This document shows positions 8,410 to 17,153 of a stretch of DNA of 64,000 bases, one piece after another (within the stretch, counting starts at the first letter, position 1; the number at the start of each line of letters is the position of its first letter). The translations under genes and the position numbers were made by a program. The notes below the pieces were generated by a model, which saw only the letters and a program-made list of their open reading frames with translations, was not told the DNA's origin and searched no databases. Source of the DNA: an uncultured bacterium (GTDB lineage Bacteria > Actinomycetota > Coriobacteriia > Coriobacteriales > Coriobacteriaceae); assembly GCA_905216145.1 (NCBI GenBank), contig CAJMST010000008.1:15051-79050 (forward strand), read 5' to 3'.

Positions 8410-11400
8410 ATGCTCATTCACCGTATAGCCGCGCAGCTCTACACTGCCGAGGCCTTGCAGACCGTCGAGGCCGGACTCGATGCCGGCGAGGACGTGACGC
8501 TGGCCGTGTCGCAGTCGGGCCGTACGCTTATGGCGGCCGCCCAGTTTGCGCGCCGTCCGCGACCGACGGTCTACATTGTGAGCGGCGAGGACGCGGCCGA
8601 TCGCGCCGCGCGCAGCCTTGCCGCCTACGTGGGCCTTGCGCATGTGTGCCGTTTTCCCGAGCGCAAGGACTATCCGTGGCGCGAGCAGGCGCCCGACGAC
8701 GCCGTGGTGGCGCAGCGCTGCGAGGCCCTGGGACGCATCGTGCGCGGCGACAACTGCATCATGGTTGCCTCGGCCCGCGCGCTGCTGCGTTGCGTGCCGC
8801 CGGTCGAGAGCCGCTACTGGGAGTCCACTACTTTTGCGGTGGGCGAGGAGATTCCTTTTGACGAGGTGCCGCAGCGCCTGGTGGGCATGGGCTACACGAA
8901 TGCCGGCGCCGCCGACGCGCCCGGTCTGTTCCGTGTGCACGGCGACACCGTCGAGGTGTTTCCCGCGCAGGAAAAGGCGCCCGTGCGCATTGAGTTCTTT
9001 GGCGACGAGATCGACCGCATCCGCCGCATGGTGAGCTCAACGGGGCAGACCATCGGCAACGAGGACAGTATTGAGATCTTCCCCTGCCGTGAGCTGGCGC
9101 TCACCGACGAGGCCGTCCACAACATGCATGTGGCGCTCTATCGCGCCAGCCAGGACGACAGCAAACTGGCAGCGCTGCTCGAGATGGTGGATGCGCGCAT
9201 CGTCACGCCCGAGCTCGACCGCTTTTTGCCGGTGATGTACGGCCAAACCGTGAGCCCGCTGTCGCACGTGAGTGGCAAGGCGCTCGTGGTGCTGTCCGAG
9301 CCGCGCTCGCTGTTCGACGACTGCCTGCGCGCCTACGAGGATATCGAGGCCCGTGCCGGCGAGGCGGGGGTTGACCGTCTAGACGGCTTGTACGTGCGCG
9401 CCCAGCAGCTCGACTTTGGTGCCCAGCAGCGCCTGAACTACGTAAGCCTCATCCGTGCCGGCGGTGCGGTGATGGCCGAGCTCAAGATTGAGCAGCCGGC
9501 CATCGCAGGCTCGGACAATCGCTTTATGACGCGCATTCAGGAAGTCGTGGGCAAGCGCTACGCCTGCGTGTTTGCCATCCCTGACCGCGGTGCGCGCGAG
9601 TCGATGGAGCTCACCTTTGGTGACGAGGGCATCACCTTTGAGGAATCGCTGACGGCAGCGCCCGAAAACGCCGGCGTCATTGGCGAGCGCGTACGCGTGG
9701 CAGCGGCGGATTCTGCCGATCGTGCTGCCCGTCAGGATGCTCATGCTGCAATTCGCGAGCGCCGCGCCGACGCACTCAACGCCCGCTCGCTCGAGGCGGG
9801 CGCGGCCCAGGCTGCCGCCGGTGCCGCCGTGCCCACCATCTCGCGCGGACGCGTGACCTTTGTGGACGCTGCCCTGCCGCAGGGCGTGGTGGTGCCCGAT
9901 GCCAACCTGGCCGTGTTCTCGATCGCCGACCTCAACGCCCGCATGGACGCCAACCGCGCGCGCAGCCGCCGCAAGGTGGACATTACGCAGATCACGTTCC
10001 CGTTTAAGCCGGGCGACTACGTGGTGCACGCCACCCATGGCATCGCGCTCTTTAGCGAGATCGCGCGCCAGGAAGTGGGCGGCAAGGAACGCGACTACTT
10101 TTTGCTGGAATATGCCGACGGCGACAAGCTCTACGTGCCGTTGGAGCAGGTCGACCGCATCACGCGCTATGTTGGTCCCGACGGCGACAAGCCGCGTCTG
10201 ACCAGACTCAACACCGCCGACTGGACGCGTGCCACCAGCAAGGCGCGCAAGAACGCCAAAAAGCTGGCGTTTGACCTGGTCGATCTGTATACGCGTCGCT
10301 CGTCGATTACCGGTATCGCCTGCCCGCCCGACACGCCCGAGCAGATCGAGATGGAGCAGAGCTTCCCTTACGACGAGACGCGCGACCAGTTGGAGGCCAT
10401 CGCCGACATTAAGGCCGACATGGAGGCGCCCAAGCCCATGGACCGCCTGCTGTGCGGCGACGTGGGCTTTGGCAAGACCGAGGTCGCCCTGCGCGCGGCG
10501 TTTAAGTGCGTTGACTCCGGCCGCCAGGTCATGGTGCTCTGCCCCACGACCATTCTGGCCCAGCAGCACTACGAGACGTTCTTTGAGCGCTTTGCCCCGT
10601 TTGGCCTGGAGGTCGAGGTGCTCAGCCGCTTTCGCACGCCGGCGCAGCAAAAGCGCGCACTCAAGGCGTTCGCCGAGGGCACGATCGACGTGCTCATCGG
10701 CACGCATCGTCTGCTTTCGGCCGATGTAAACCCCAAAAACCTGGGCCTGGTGATCATCGACGAAGAGCAGCGCTTTGGCGTGCAGCACAAGGAGCAGCTC
10801 AAGAACCTGCGCGAGCAGATTGACGTGCTCACGCTCTCGGCAACGCCTATCCCGCGTACCATGCAGATGGCCACGAGCGGCGTGCGCGACATGAGCCTGA
10901 TCACCACGCCGCCGACCGGGCGTCGTCCCGTGATCGTGCACGTGGGGGAGTACGACCCCGATGTGGTGAGCGCGGCGATTCGTCTGGAGGTGGGCCGCGG
11001 CGGTCAGGTGTACTACGTGTCCAACCGCGTCAAGACCATCGATGACGCCGTGGCACGCGTGCATGAGGCCGCGCCCGAGGCGCGCGTGGGCGTGGCGCAC
11101 GGCAAGATGAGCCCGCGCGAGGTCGAGGACGTGATGATCGAGTTCGCGACCAAGAAGATCGACGTGCTCATCGCCACGACCATCGTGGAGAGCGGCATCG
11201 ACAACGCAACGGCCAACACGCTCATCATCGAGGATTCGCAGCGCCTGGGCCTGGCGCAGCTCTACCAGCTCAAGGGCCGTGTGGGCCGCTCTGCCACGCA
11301 GGCCTACGCGTATTTTATGTTCCCGGGCGAGCTGCCGCTCACCGAGGAGGCAACGGCGCGCCTGACCGCACTTTCCGAGTTCCAGGACCTGGGCAGCGGC

Positions 11401-12042
11401 ATGCGCATCGCCATGCGCGACCTAGAGATCCGTGGCGCCGGTTCGCTTATGGGAGCCGAGCAGCACGGCAATCTGTCGAGCGTGGGCTTTGACCTGTTTA
11501 CGCAGATGCTGGGCCAGGCCGTGGCCGAGGCGCGCGGCGATGACGACGCCGGCGTGGAGGCGGCGAGCGTGGGTATTAACCTGCCGGCCGACTACTTCTT
11601 GTCCGAGGAGTACTTGCCGGCGGTGGATCAGCGCGTGCTCGTGTACCGTAAGCTCGCGGCGGCCGAGGACCTGGAGAGCATCGACGAGGTGCAGGAAGAG
11701 ACCGAGGCCGCGCACGGTGAGCTGCCGCTGGCGGGGCTCAACCTGTTCAACCGCGCGCGTATTCGTATCCGTGGCGAGCGCTTGGGGCTCGAGAGCGTCA
11801 CGCTCAGCGGCGGCCGCATCACGTTTTTGGGCGTCGACGTGCCCAAGAAGGTGGCCTTTGAGCTTAAGACCCGCTATGGCGCGGTGAACTTCCCCAAGAG
11901 CCGCAAGCTGTCGGTGCCCTATAAGGCAGGCGCTGGTGTGGGCAGCGGCCTGGGTCGCGGCCTCGACGCCAACGACGGTACCGGCCCGGTGGCTGCGGCG
12001 CTCATGCTGCTGCAGCAGCTGGGTGCGAGCGACGACGACTAA
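8410..12042 (+). CDS. mfd: Transcription-repair coupling factor Mfd
   Basis: This 1210-residue protein is the SF2 translocase that removes stalled RNA polymerase and recruits UvrA. Visible modules in order are a UvrB-like N-terminal region (about 1-350), the CarD/RID RNA-polymerase-interacting domain (about 530-600; FKPGDYVVHATHGIALF), and the translocase with Walker A CGDVGFGKTEVAL (about 680) and DEEQ box IIDEEQRFGV (about 783). Motif III-VI elements follow (LSATPIPRTMQM, QLKGRVGRS), then the C-terminal TRCF regulatory domain. A GGAGGA 5 nt before ATG 8410 sets the start. The reading frame is intact and of usual length. Confidence 0.97.
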   Translation: MLIHRIAAQLYTAEALQTVEAGLDAGEDVTLAVSQSGRTLMAAAQFARRPRPTVYIVSGEDAADRAARSLAAYVGLAHVCRFPERKDYPWREQAPDDAVVAQRCEALGRIVRGDNCIMVASARALLRCVPPVESRYWESTTFAVGEEIPFDEVPQRLVGMGYTNAGAADAPGLFRVHGDTVEVFPAQEKAPVRIEFFGDEIDRIRRMVSSTGQTIGNEDSIEIFPCRELALTDEAVHNMHVALYRASQDDSKLAALLEMVDARIVTPELDRFLPVMYGQTVSPLSHVSGKALVVLSEPRSLFDDCLRAYEDIEARAGEAGVDRLDGLYVRAQQLDFGAQQRLNYVSLIRAGGAVMAELKIEQPAIAGSDNRFMTRIQEVVGKRYACVFAIPDRGARESMELTFGDEGITFEESLTAAPENAGVIGERVRVAAADSADRAARQDAHAAIRERRADALNARSLEAGAAQAAAGAAVPTISRGRVTFVDAALPQGVVVPDANLAVFSIADLNARMDANRARSRRKVDITQITFPFKPGDYVVHATHGIALFSEIARQEVGGKERDYFLLEYADGDKLYVPLEQVDRITRYVGPDGDKPRLTRLNTADWTRATSKARKNAKKLAFDLVDLYTRRSSITGIACPPDTPEQIEMEQSFPYDETRDQLEAIADIKADMEAPKPMDRLLCGDVGFGKTEVALRAAFKCVDSGRQVMVLCPTTILAQQHYETFFERFAPFGLEVEVLSRFRTPAQQKRALKAFAEGTIDVLIGTHRLLSADVNPKNLGLVIIDEEQRFGVQHKEQLKNLREQIDVLTLSATPIPRTMQMATSGVRDMSLITTPPTGRRPVIVHVGEYDPDVVSAAIRLEVGRGGQVYYVSNRVKTIDDAVARVHEAAPEARVGVAHGKMSPREVEDVMIEFATKKIDVLIATTIVESGIDNATANTLIIEDSQRLGLAQLYQLKGRVGRSATQAYAYFMFPGELPLTEEATARLTALSEFQDLGSGMRIAMRDLEIRGAGSLMGAEQHGNLSSVGFDLFTQMLGQAVAEARGDDDAGVEAASVGINLPADYFLSEEYLPAVDQRVLVYRKLAAAEDLESIDEVQEETEAAHGELPLAGLNLFNRARIRIRGERLGLESVTLSGGRITFLGVDVPKKVAFELKTRYGAVNFPKSRKLSVPYKAGAGVGSGLGRGLDANDGTGPVAAALMLLQQLGASDDD

Positions 12043-12047
12043 CGGGT

Positions 12048-12176
12048 CGACGCTGCAAACGCCCCATTTGGGCAATCTGACCCTCACTCGTCGGTCGCGT
12101 ACGCAAGTACGCTTCCCTCCTCCTTCGGGCCACCTTGCCACAAATGGAACGTTTTCGCTTACTTATGCTCAACCTG
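12048..12176. repeat. CGACGCTGC covarying hairpin element, copy 1
   Basis: It starts with CGACGCTGCAAACGCC and ends with TTATGCTCAACCTG. Outer stem: GCCCCATTTGGGCAA against TTGCCACAAATGG (imperfect). The tip contains GTACGCAAGTAC. It is related to 16830-16957 and 25307-25435, where the stems have different sequences but still pair. It fills most of the mfd to PAP2 gap and may act as a terminator. Confidence 0.75.
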
Positions 12177-12257
12177 TAAGGGTATTTACGGGACAAAGCC
12201 ATCTTCGTCTCACCCACATTGCAGGTTGACCGCCCTCCGCTCGACCGAAAGGAAAGT

Positions 12258-13121
12258 ATGTTCGGGTATATCTATAAGAAAGATGCCGCTGCTATCGCGG
12301 TCATCCTGGCCTTTTGTCTGCTCGCTGGGTCGTTTTTCGATTATCAGATCTCGAGCGCGCTGTTCAATATCGGCAGCATGTACGGTCGCTTTATCGAGGC
12401 CGCCGGCGAGCTGCCGTTCGAGCTGACGGCGAGCATCGCGGGCGTTATGCTCGTGCGCGCGGTGCGTCCTGATTCCAGGGGGAGCAAATGGCTCGCCGTG
12501 CTCGGCATCCTCGTCAATGTTGGCCTGGCCGGCTACGAGATCGTCTCGTCCCTGAAGGTTGGCGGCAAACTCATCGCGGTTCAGTTGGTGCTGACATTTG
12601 TGTTGGTTATCGCCGCCAACCTTATCGTCTATCGCCTCACGCGCACGACCGAGTCCGACGAGCTCACGCGCTGGGCGTTGATGGTACTTGCCGTGTGGGT
12701 TGCCCAGGCCATCATCCTCAACGTGATCGTCAAGCCGCTGTGGTCGCGCCCGCGCATGCGCGTAATCGAGGTCACGCCGGGGCTCATTTTTCAGCCGTGG
12801 TGGGTAATCGGCAATCCCGACAAGTGGACCTATATCGCCGCCGGCGTGATCAAGGACGGGTTCAAGTCGTTCGCGAGCGGGCACACCGCGCATGCGGCGA
12901 TTGGCCTTATGCTCGCCGGGCTTCCCGCGGCAGCCTTTAAGGAAAAACCGTCGCGCCGTCGTGTGGTCTTTTGGACGGCGGCTGTGGTCGCGGCGCTCGT
13001 CGCGTTTGGCCGCATCGTGATCGGAGCGCACTTTTTGAGTGACGTGAGCTGCGGTTTTGCTCTGGTACTGGCACTTGAGTGCCTTGCCGCGCGCATTGCC
13101 TATCCCAGCGGCGTACAATAG
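12258..13121 (+). CDS. PAP2-family membrane phosphatase
   Basis: The 287-residue protein has about seven hydrophobic segments and the three acid-phosphatase motifs: KPLWSRPR (about 159), FASGHTAHA (about 204, with the catalytic His) and GRIVIGAHFLSD (about 251, nucleophilic His and Asp). Such enzymes dephosphorylate lipid phosphates such as undecaprenyl pyrophosphate or phosphatidate outside the membrane. The substrate here is inferred only at that level. Small departures from consensus are ASGH for PSGH and GR for SR in the last motif. The ATG at 12258 has AAAGGAAAG just upstream. There is no obvious operon partner. Confidence 0.88.
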   Translation: MFGYIYKKDAAAIAVILAFCLLAGSFFDYQISSALFNIGSMYGRFIEAAGELPFELTASIAGVMLVRAVRPDSRGSKWLAVLGILVNVGLAGYEIVSSLKVGGKLIAVQLVLTFVLVIAANLIVYRLTRTTESDELTRWALMVLAVWVAQAIILNVIVKPLWSRPRMRVIEVTPGLIFQPWWVIGNPDKWTYIAAGVIKDGFKSFASGHTAHAAIGLMLAGLPAAAFKEKPSRRRVVFWTAAVVAALVAFGRIVIGAHFLSDVSCGFALVLALECLAARIAYPSGVQ

Positions 13122-13166
13122 CTCCGTTTGAATCATCTGGCCGATACCCGGTAAGAGAGGATTGCC

Positions 13167-14192
13167 ATGCTCGCGTTCAACAACGATTATTCCCACGGCG
13201 CACACCCGGCGGTGCTGCAGGCGCTCGTCGATACCAACATGGAGCCGCAGCCCGGCTACGGTACCGATGCGCATACCGAGCGCGCCAAGCAACTTGTTCG
13301 CGAGGCCTGCCAGGCCCCCGATGCCGACGTGTTTTTTCTGGTGGGCGGCACGCAGGCCAACGCGACGGTGATTGATATGCTGCTTGCGCCCTACGAGGGT
13401 GTCGTTGCTGCCGAGACTGGCCACGTCGCCTGCCACGAGGCGGGTGCCATCGAGTTTGGCGGCCACAAGGTGCTCACCATCCCTGGCTACGAGGGCAAGA
13501 TGCACGCCGAGGACCTCGAGAACTATATCCAGGTGTTCTACGAAAACGAGAGCTACGAGCACACGGTGTTCCCGGGCGCCGTGTACGTGAGCCTATCGAC
13601 TGAGTACGGCACGCTGTACTCCAAGGCCGAGCTCGCGGCGATCCATGCAGTGTGCCAGAAGCGCGAGATTCCGCTGTTTGTGGACGGTGCCCGCCTGGCC
13701 TATGCGCTGGCGGCCGATGAGTGCGACATTACCCTGCCCGAGCTGGCGCAGCTGTGCGACGTGTTCTACATCGGTGGTACCAAGTGCGGCGCGCTCTGCG
13801 GCGAGGCCGTGGTGTTTTGCGGCATGCACGCTCCGGCGCATCCCATTCCGCGCATTAAGCAGCACGGCGCACTGCTTGCCAAGGGCCGCCTGACGGGCGT
13901 CCAGTTTGAGGCGCTCTTTACCGATGGCCTGTATTTTGAGATTGGTCGCCAGGCGATTGAGACCGCTCAGGCGCTGCGTCGTGTGCTGCACGAACGCGGC
14001 TACCAGTTCTTCTTGGAGACGCCCACGAATCAGCAGTTCGTGATTCTGCCCAACGAGGATATGGCCCGCATTCGCGAGCATGCCTCGATCGAGTACTGGG
14101 AAAAGTACGATGACACCCACACGGTGGTGCGTTTTTGCACCAGCTGGGCCACGACGCAGGAGGACATCGATGCGCTGGCGGCTGTCCTGTAG
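13167..14192 (+). CDS. ltaE: Low-specificity L-threonine aldolase / beta-eliminating lyase family
   Basis: This 341-residue PLP enzyme is of fold type I. It opens with NDYSHGAHPAVLQAL, has GGTQANATV for phosphate binding, EYGTLYS, FVDGARLAYAL with the Asp that binds the pyridine nitrogen, and the PLP Lys in YIGGTKCGAL (K206). The family cleaves L-threonine or L-allo-threonine to glycine and acetaldehyde. Some members act on other beta-hydroxy amino acids. Length is normal. The GAGAGGA before ATG 13167 is a clear Shine-Dalgarno. A strong terminator follows at 14213. Confidence 0.9.
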   Translation: MLAFNNDYSHGAHPAVLQALVDTNMEPQPGYGTDAHTERAKQLVREACQAPDADVFFLVGGTQANATVIDMLLAPYEGVVAAETGHVACHEAGAIEFGGHKVLTIPGYEGKMHAEDLENYIQVFYENESYEHTVFPGAVYVSLSTEYGTLYSKAELAAIHAVCQKREIPLFVDGARLAYALAADECDITLPELAQLCDVFYIGGTKCGALCGEAVVFCGMHAPAHPIPRIKQHGALLAKGRLTGVQFEALFTDGLYFEIGRQAIETAQALRRVLHERGYQFFLETPTNQQFVILPNEDMARIREHASIEYWEKYDDTHTVVRFCTSWATTQEDIDALAAVL

Positions 14193-14212
14193 CCTGATGT
14201 AATGACGAGGGG

Positions 14213-14254
14213 CCGCCTTGCGCCTGGGTTTGGCGCAAGGCGGTCTTTGCTTTT
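14213..14254 (+). terminator. Intrinsic terminator after the threonine aldolase gene
   Basis: A 12-bp perfect stem (CCGCCTTGCGCC with GGCGCAAGGCGG) and 7-nt loop is followed by TCTTTGCTTTT. Confidence 0.9.
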
Positions 14255-14270
14255 GAGGGGGAGGGGCTGT

Positions 14271-14861
14271 ATGCCCGAGATGTCCGAGCCGACGATTCGC
14301 CTGGCGACGCCCGAAGACGCGCCGGCGTTGCTTGCCATCTATGAGCCGTATGTGCGCCAGACGGCGATTACCTGCGAATACGAGGTGCCGAGCGTTGAGG
14401 AGTTCGCCGGGCGTATCGAGCGCACGCTCAAGCGCTATCCGTATCTGGTGATGGAGCTGGACGGGCGTCCGGTAGGCTATGCCTATGTGAGTCCGCTTAA
14501 CAGCCGCGAGGCATACGACTGGTCGGTCGAGACATCGATCTACCTGGCGCGCGACGTGCGCCACGGCGGGCTGGGCCGCAAGTTGCACGATGCACTCAAG
14601 CAATGTCTGATCGCGATGGGCATCACCAATATGTGCGCCCTCATCGCCGTGCCGCACGACAAGGACGACGAGTATCTGACGCACAACAGTCAGGATTTCC
14701 ATGCCCATATGGGCTACCGCCTGGTGGGCGCCTTTGACCGCTGCGCCCAAAAATTCGGCCGCTGGTACGACATGTGCTGGATGGAGTTGGTCTTAGCCGA
14801 GCGCACGCCCAACCAACCCAAACCAACCTGGTTCCCCGACCTCCCCAAACCTACCATTTAG
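14271..14861 (+). CDS. GNAT N-acetyltransferase, phosphinothricin-acetyltransferase-like
   Basis: The 196-residue protein has the Pat/Bar-like GNAT pattern: IRLATPEDAPALLAIYEPYV at the N-terminus, PVGYAYVSPL, the acetyl-CoA loop around VRHGGLGRKLHDAL, and a C-terminal FHAHMGYRLVGAFDRCAQKFGRW. It acetylates a small amine. The substrate is unknown. GAGGGGG precedes ATG 14271; the in-frame ATG at 14283 is an alternative. The last codons run into a CCTACCA...GGGACAGG intergenic repeat, so the C-terminal dozen residues are probably an accretion. The convergent GntR gene stops only 7 bp away, with no terminator between them. Confidence 0.85.
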   Translation: MPEMSEPTIRLATPEDAPALLAIYEPYVRQTAITCEYEVPSVEEFAGRIERTLKRYPYLVMELDGRPVGYAYVSPLNSREAYDWSVETSIYLARDVRHGGLGRKLHDALKQCLIAMGITNMCALIAVPHDKDDEYLTHNSQDFHAHMGYRLVGAFDRCAQKFGRWYDMCWMELVLAERTPNQPKPTWFPDLPKPTI

Positions 14862-14873
14862 GGACAGGTTAGC
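14850..14873. repeat. CCTACCA/GGGACAGG intergenic repeat, copy 1
   Basis: It reads CCTACCATTTAGGGACAGG. Related copies with a full hairpin are at 24375-24408 and 34232-34264. This copy overlaps the GNAT stop codon and the 3' end of the GntR gene. Confidence 0.6.
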
Positions 14874-15591
14874 CGATGGGCTCGGTGTATTTGGCGCGGT
14901 CGGTGCGCTGGATGCGCTTGGAGACATGGAGCGGGCGGCCGTCAGTGTCGTAGACGTAGTCGGTGATCAGGATCAGCGCCTGCCCGCGCTCAACGTTGAG
15001 CAAAAACGCCTCGTTTTGCGAGGCATAGCACACCTCAAAGGTCTTATGCCCCTGTGCCGGCGCGCGATGGAATTCTTGGCGCAGCGTGGCGTAGAGTGAA
15101 CCGTTGATATCGCGATCGATGAGCGCCTCAAAGCTTGGCGGCAGATAGGTGGTCTCCAGGCACAACGGCGCATCGTCCAGATAACGCAGGCGGACAAGTT
15201 TGACGAGCTTGCTGCCCACGGCGGCATCAAAGAACTTAGCTATGCTGCCGCCCGCCTTGGTAAAGCCCGAGTCCACCGTGCGCGTGGTGGGCTTCATGCC
15301 CTGACCCTGGACCTGCGCCGTATAGCTCGAAAACACCAGGTTGTTCTCGTGGAGCGCCGGCGTGTCGGCCACAAAGGCGCCGCGCCCGCGCTCGGTTCGA
15401 ACCAGACCCTCATCGACGAGCACCTTAAGAGCATGGCGCACGGTGCTGCGCGACAGCCCCGATTCGTCCATGAGTTCCATCTCGGACGGCAGCTTGTCTC
15501 CGCGTGCGTAGATGCCGGCGGCGATGCGGTCACGCAGCGTACCCGCCAAGCGCTCGTATTGGGCCAGTTTCTTCTTAGACGAAGCGTTCAT
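14869..15591 (-). CDS. GntR/HutC-family transcriptional regulator 1
   Basis: The 240-residue regulator has an N-terminal winged helix-turn-helix (about 10-75: LPSEMELMDESGLSRSTVRHALKVL and RGRGAFV) and a C-terminal UTRA ligand-binding domain (about 95-235, with LVRLRYLDDAPLCLETTYLP). UTRA regulators bind small phosphorylated sugars or amines. It is divergent from the SIS-domain gene at 15797 across 205 bp. That gap carries two copies of TGTATnTAACTTGTATG, one directly before its own start, so it probably represses itself and the divergent gene. The ligand is likely the substrate of the SIS enzyme (inference). Confidence 0.92.
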   Translation of the reverse strand: MNASSKKKLAQYERLAGTLRDRIAAGIYARGDKLPSEMELMDESGLSRSTVRHALKVLVDEGLVRTERGRGAFVADTPALHENNLVFSSYTAQVQGQGMKPTTRTVDSGFTKAGGSIAKFFDAAVGSKLVKLVRLRYLDDAPLCLETTYLPPSFEALIDRDINGSLYATLRQEFHRAPAQGHKTFEVCYASQNEAFLLNVERGQALILITDYVYDTDGRPLHVSKRIQRTDRAKYTEPIG

Positions 15592-15601
15592 GCGATCAAC
15601 C

Positions 15602-15757
15602 TGTATCTAACTTGTATGTGAATCTAATTAAGCATGTATCCAATACAACAACAAAACCGCTGGTAACAAATTATCAAAAACCGCATCAGCAATATTTCTA
15701 TGACAAATATAGCATACAACTAGTCGACATAACCAAAACATGTATGTAACTTGTATG
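15602..15757. promoter_or_regulatory. Operator-like repeats between GntR regulator 1 and the SIS gene
   Basis: TGTATCTAACTTGTATG lies at 15602-15618 and TGTATGTAACTTGTATG at 15741-15757, identical except for one base. A palindrome TGTAT-CCA-ATACA lies at 15635-15647. The surrounding 150 bp is strongly AT-rich for this genome. Binding by the adjacent regulator is inferred from position. Confidence 0.65.
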
Positions 15758-15796
15758 CCATCGAGAGCATCAAACGAGAAGAAAGGCTGATGCACG

Positions 15797-16789
15797 ATGA
15801 CTACTCAGGAACAGGTTAAGGATGTCGTCTCCCAGGTTTTGGCTGACAAGGCAGACAAGGGCGGCATCAAGCGCGTCGTGTGGATTGGCGCCGGCGGATC
15901 CAACGGCGGCAACTATCCTGCCCAGTACTTTATGGAGCACGAGGCCACGCAGGTCGTGAGCTCCAGCTACACCAGCAACGAGTTCGTGCACGCCACCCCG
16001 GCCTACGTCAACGAGAACACCCTGGCCGTCGTCGTGTCCATGCGCGGCACCAAGGAGACCATCGTCGCCGCCCAGGTCGCCAAGGACCACGGCGCCAGCA
16101 CCATCGCAATCTATGTTGACGAGTCCGGCCTCACCGAGGTCTGCGACTACAAGATCCAGTACGACAGCCTGGCCGTCGACGAGTCCTGCATGGGCCGCAC
16201 CAACTCTGCCGTCGTGACCATGACCGCCATGGAGCTTACGCAGCAGACCGAGGGCTATGCCGAGTACGAGACCGCTATGGCCGCGTTCGACTTGGTCGAC
16301 CCCATCTATCGCAAGGCCGTCGAGTACACCCGTCCGCTCGCTGCTAAGTGGGCCGAGCAGAACGCCGACAAGCCCTGCATCAACGTCATGGCTCAGGGTC
16401 CGCTCTTTGGTGCCGCCTACGTCTTTAGCATCTGCAACGTGCAGGAGATGCTGCAGATCGACTCCTGCACCATCAACACCTGCGACTTCTTCCACGGTCC
16501 TTTCGAGATCCTGGACAAGCGCACCTCGCTGTTCCAGCTCATCAGCGTCGGTCGCAGCCGCTGCAACGACGAGCGCGGCATCCGCTTCGTCAACCAGTAC
16601 GGTGGCGAGCGCGTCTATCAGCTCGACGCCAAGGAGCTCGGCCTCAACGACATCAAGGACAGCGTGAGCGAGTACTTCAACCACCTGATCTTTGCCCCGA
16701 TCCTCAACAACGTGTACATGCGTGCACTCTCTGCAGTCACCCACAAGGACTACATGACGCGCCGCTACATGTGGAAGCTGGACTACTAG
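15797..16789 (+). CDS. SIS-domain protein 1, fructoselysine/glucoselysine-6-phosphate deglycase-like
   Basis: The 330-residue protein has two SIS halves. The first shows VWIGAGGSNGGNYPAQYF and VVVSMRGTKET; the second shows FGAAYVFSICNVQEML and DFFHGPFE. It ends in RRYMWKLDY, as does the SIS protein at 21219. FrlB, GfrE/GfrF and FraB, which cleave 6-phosphorylated Amadori compounds into amino acid and hexose 6-phosphate, have this layout. Where relatives in this window read GEYFHGPFE, this one reads CDFFHGPFE. That changes a conserved Glu to Asp, so its substrate or activity may differ. GAAAGG lies 10 nt before ATG 15797. It is divergent from a GntR regulator. The deglycase role is inferred from family and from the nearby PTS. 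Confidence 0.82.
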   Translation: MTTQEQVKDVVSQVLADKADKGGIKRVVWIGAGGSNGGNYPAQYFMEHEATQVVSSSYTSNEFVHATPAYVNENTLAVVVSMRGTKETIVAAQVAKDHGASTIAIYVDESGLTEVCDYKIQYDSLAVDESCMGRTNSAVVTMTAMELTQQTEGYAEYETAMAAFDLVDPIYRKAVEYTRPLAAKWAEQNADKPCINVMAQGPLFGAAYVFSICNVQEMLQIDSCTINTCDFFHGPFEILDKRTSLFQLISVGRSRCNDERGIRFVNQYGGERVYQLDAKELGLNDIKDSVSEYFNHLIFAPILNNVYMRALSAVTHKDYMTRRYMWKLDY

Positions 16790-16797
16790 GGGATATT

Positions 16798-16828
16798 GGT
16801 TCCGCCGTTCTACCGAACGGCGGACCGG
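16798..16828. terminator. Hairpin after SIS gene 1 (repeated unit)
   Basis: CCGCCGTTC pairs with GAACGGCGG around a 4-nt loop. The same unit, with one loop base changed, follows the GntR gene at 25226-25256. Both are joined directly to CGACGCTGC elements. There is no T-run, so termination is only possible. Confidence 0.55.
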
Positions 16829-16829
16829 C

Positions 16830-16957
16830 CGACGCTGCGCACCCGGCATTTGGCCAATCTGCCGTTCAATTTCAAAGGCGCGACCAGAAGGTCAGCGCCT
16901 TTTCATTTCACGGCACCTTGGCTCAAATGCGGCCCGCTCGCTGATTTATGCTCAACC
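16830..16957. repeat. CGACGCTGC covarying hairpin element, copy 2
   Basis: Outer stem GGCATTTGGCCAA against TTGGCTCAAATGC; middle stem CTGCCGT against ACGGCAC; tip stem GGCGCGACC against GGTCAGCGCC. It ends TTATGCTCAACC. The stems differ in sequence from copies 1 and 3 but keep pairing. With the next repeat it fills the 364-bp gap before the DMT permease. Confidence 0.75.
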
Positions 16958-16969
16958 AGCGGCGCTTTA

Positions 16970-17044
16970 GTCGTTGGGGACGTTCTTAAATGGCTAGTCA
17001 TTCAGGAGCGTCCCCAACGACTAGTCATTTAAGAACGTCCCCAA
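16970..17044. repeat. TTGGGGACGTTCTTAAAT palindromic repeat, copy 1
   Basis: A 24-bp inverted repeat, 16976-16999 with 17019-17042, has one mismatch and begins GGGGACGTTCTTAAATG. Its left half recurs at 25530-25586 (identical over more than 30 bases) and partly at 48015-48045. Sequences of this kind are often REP-like elements mobilised by Y1 transposases. No such transposase is in the window. Confidence 0.75.
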
Positions 17045-17095
17045 TGTCTAGGTAGAGCAGATTTTTCCGTTCGGCGATTTGTGTCTTGAAAAATG

Positions 17096-17115
17096 TATAT
17101 AACGACTATAACGTA
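17096..17115 (-). promoter_or_regulatory. ACGTTATA operator-like site before the DMT permease
   Basis: Read on the minus strand it is ACGTTATAGTCGTTATATAC. It resembles sites at 18384-18403 (PTS promoter) and 24453-24472 (GntR regulator 2 promoter). TTGAAA at 17086 and TATAAC at 17107 could be promoter boxes, although only 15 bp apart. Confidence 0.5.
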
Positions 17116-17153
17116 GTGTGAAACATATTGGAAACAATACCGAGGAGGCTGCG

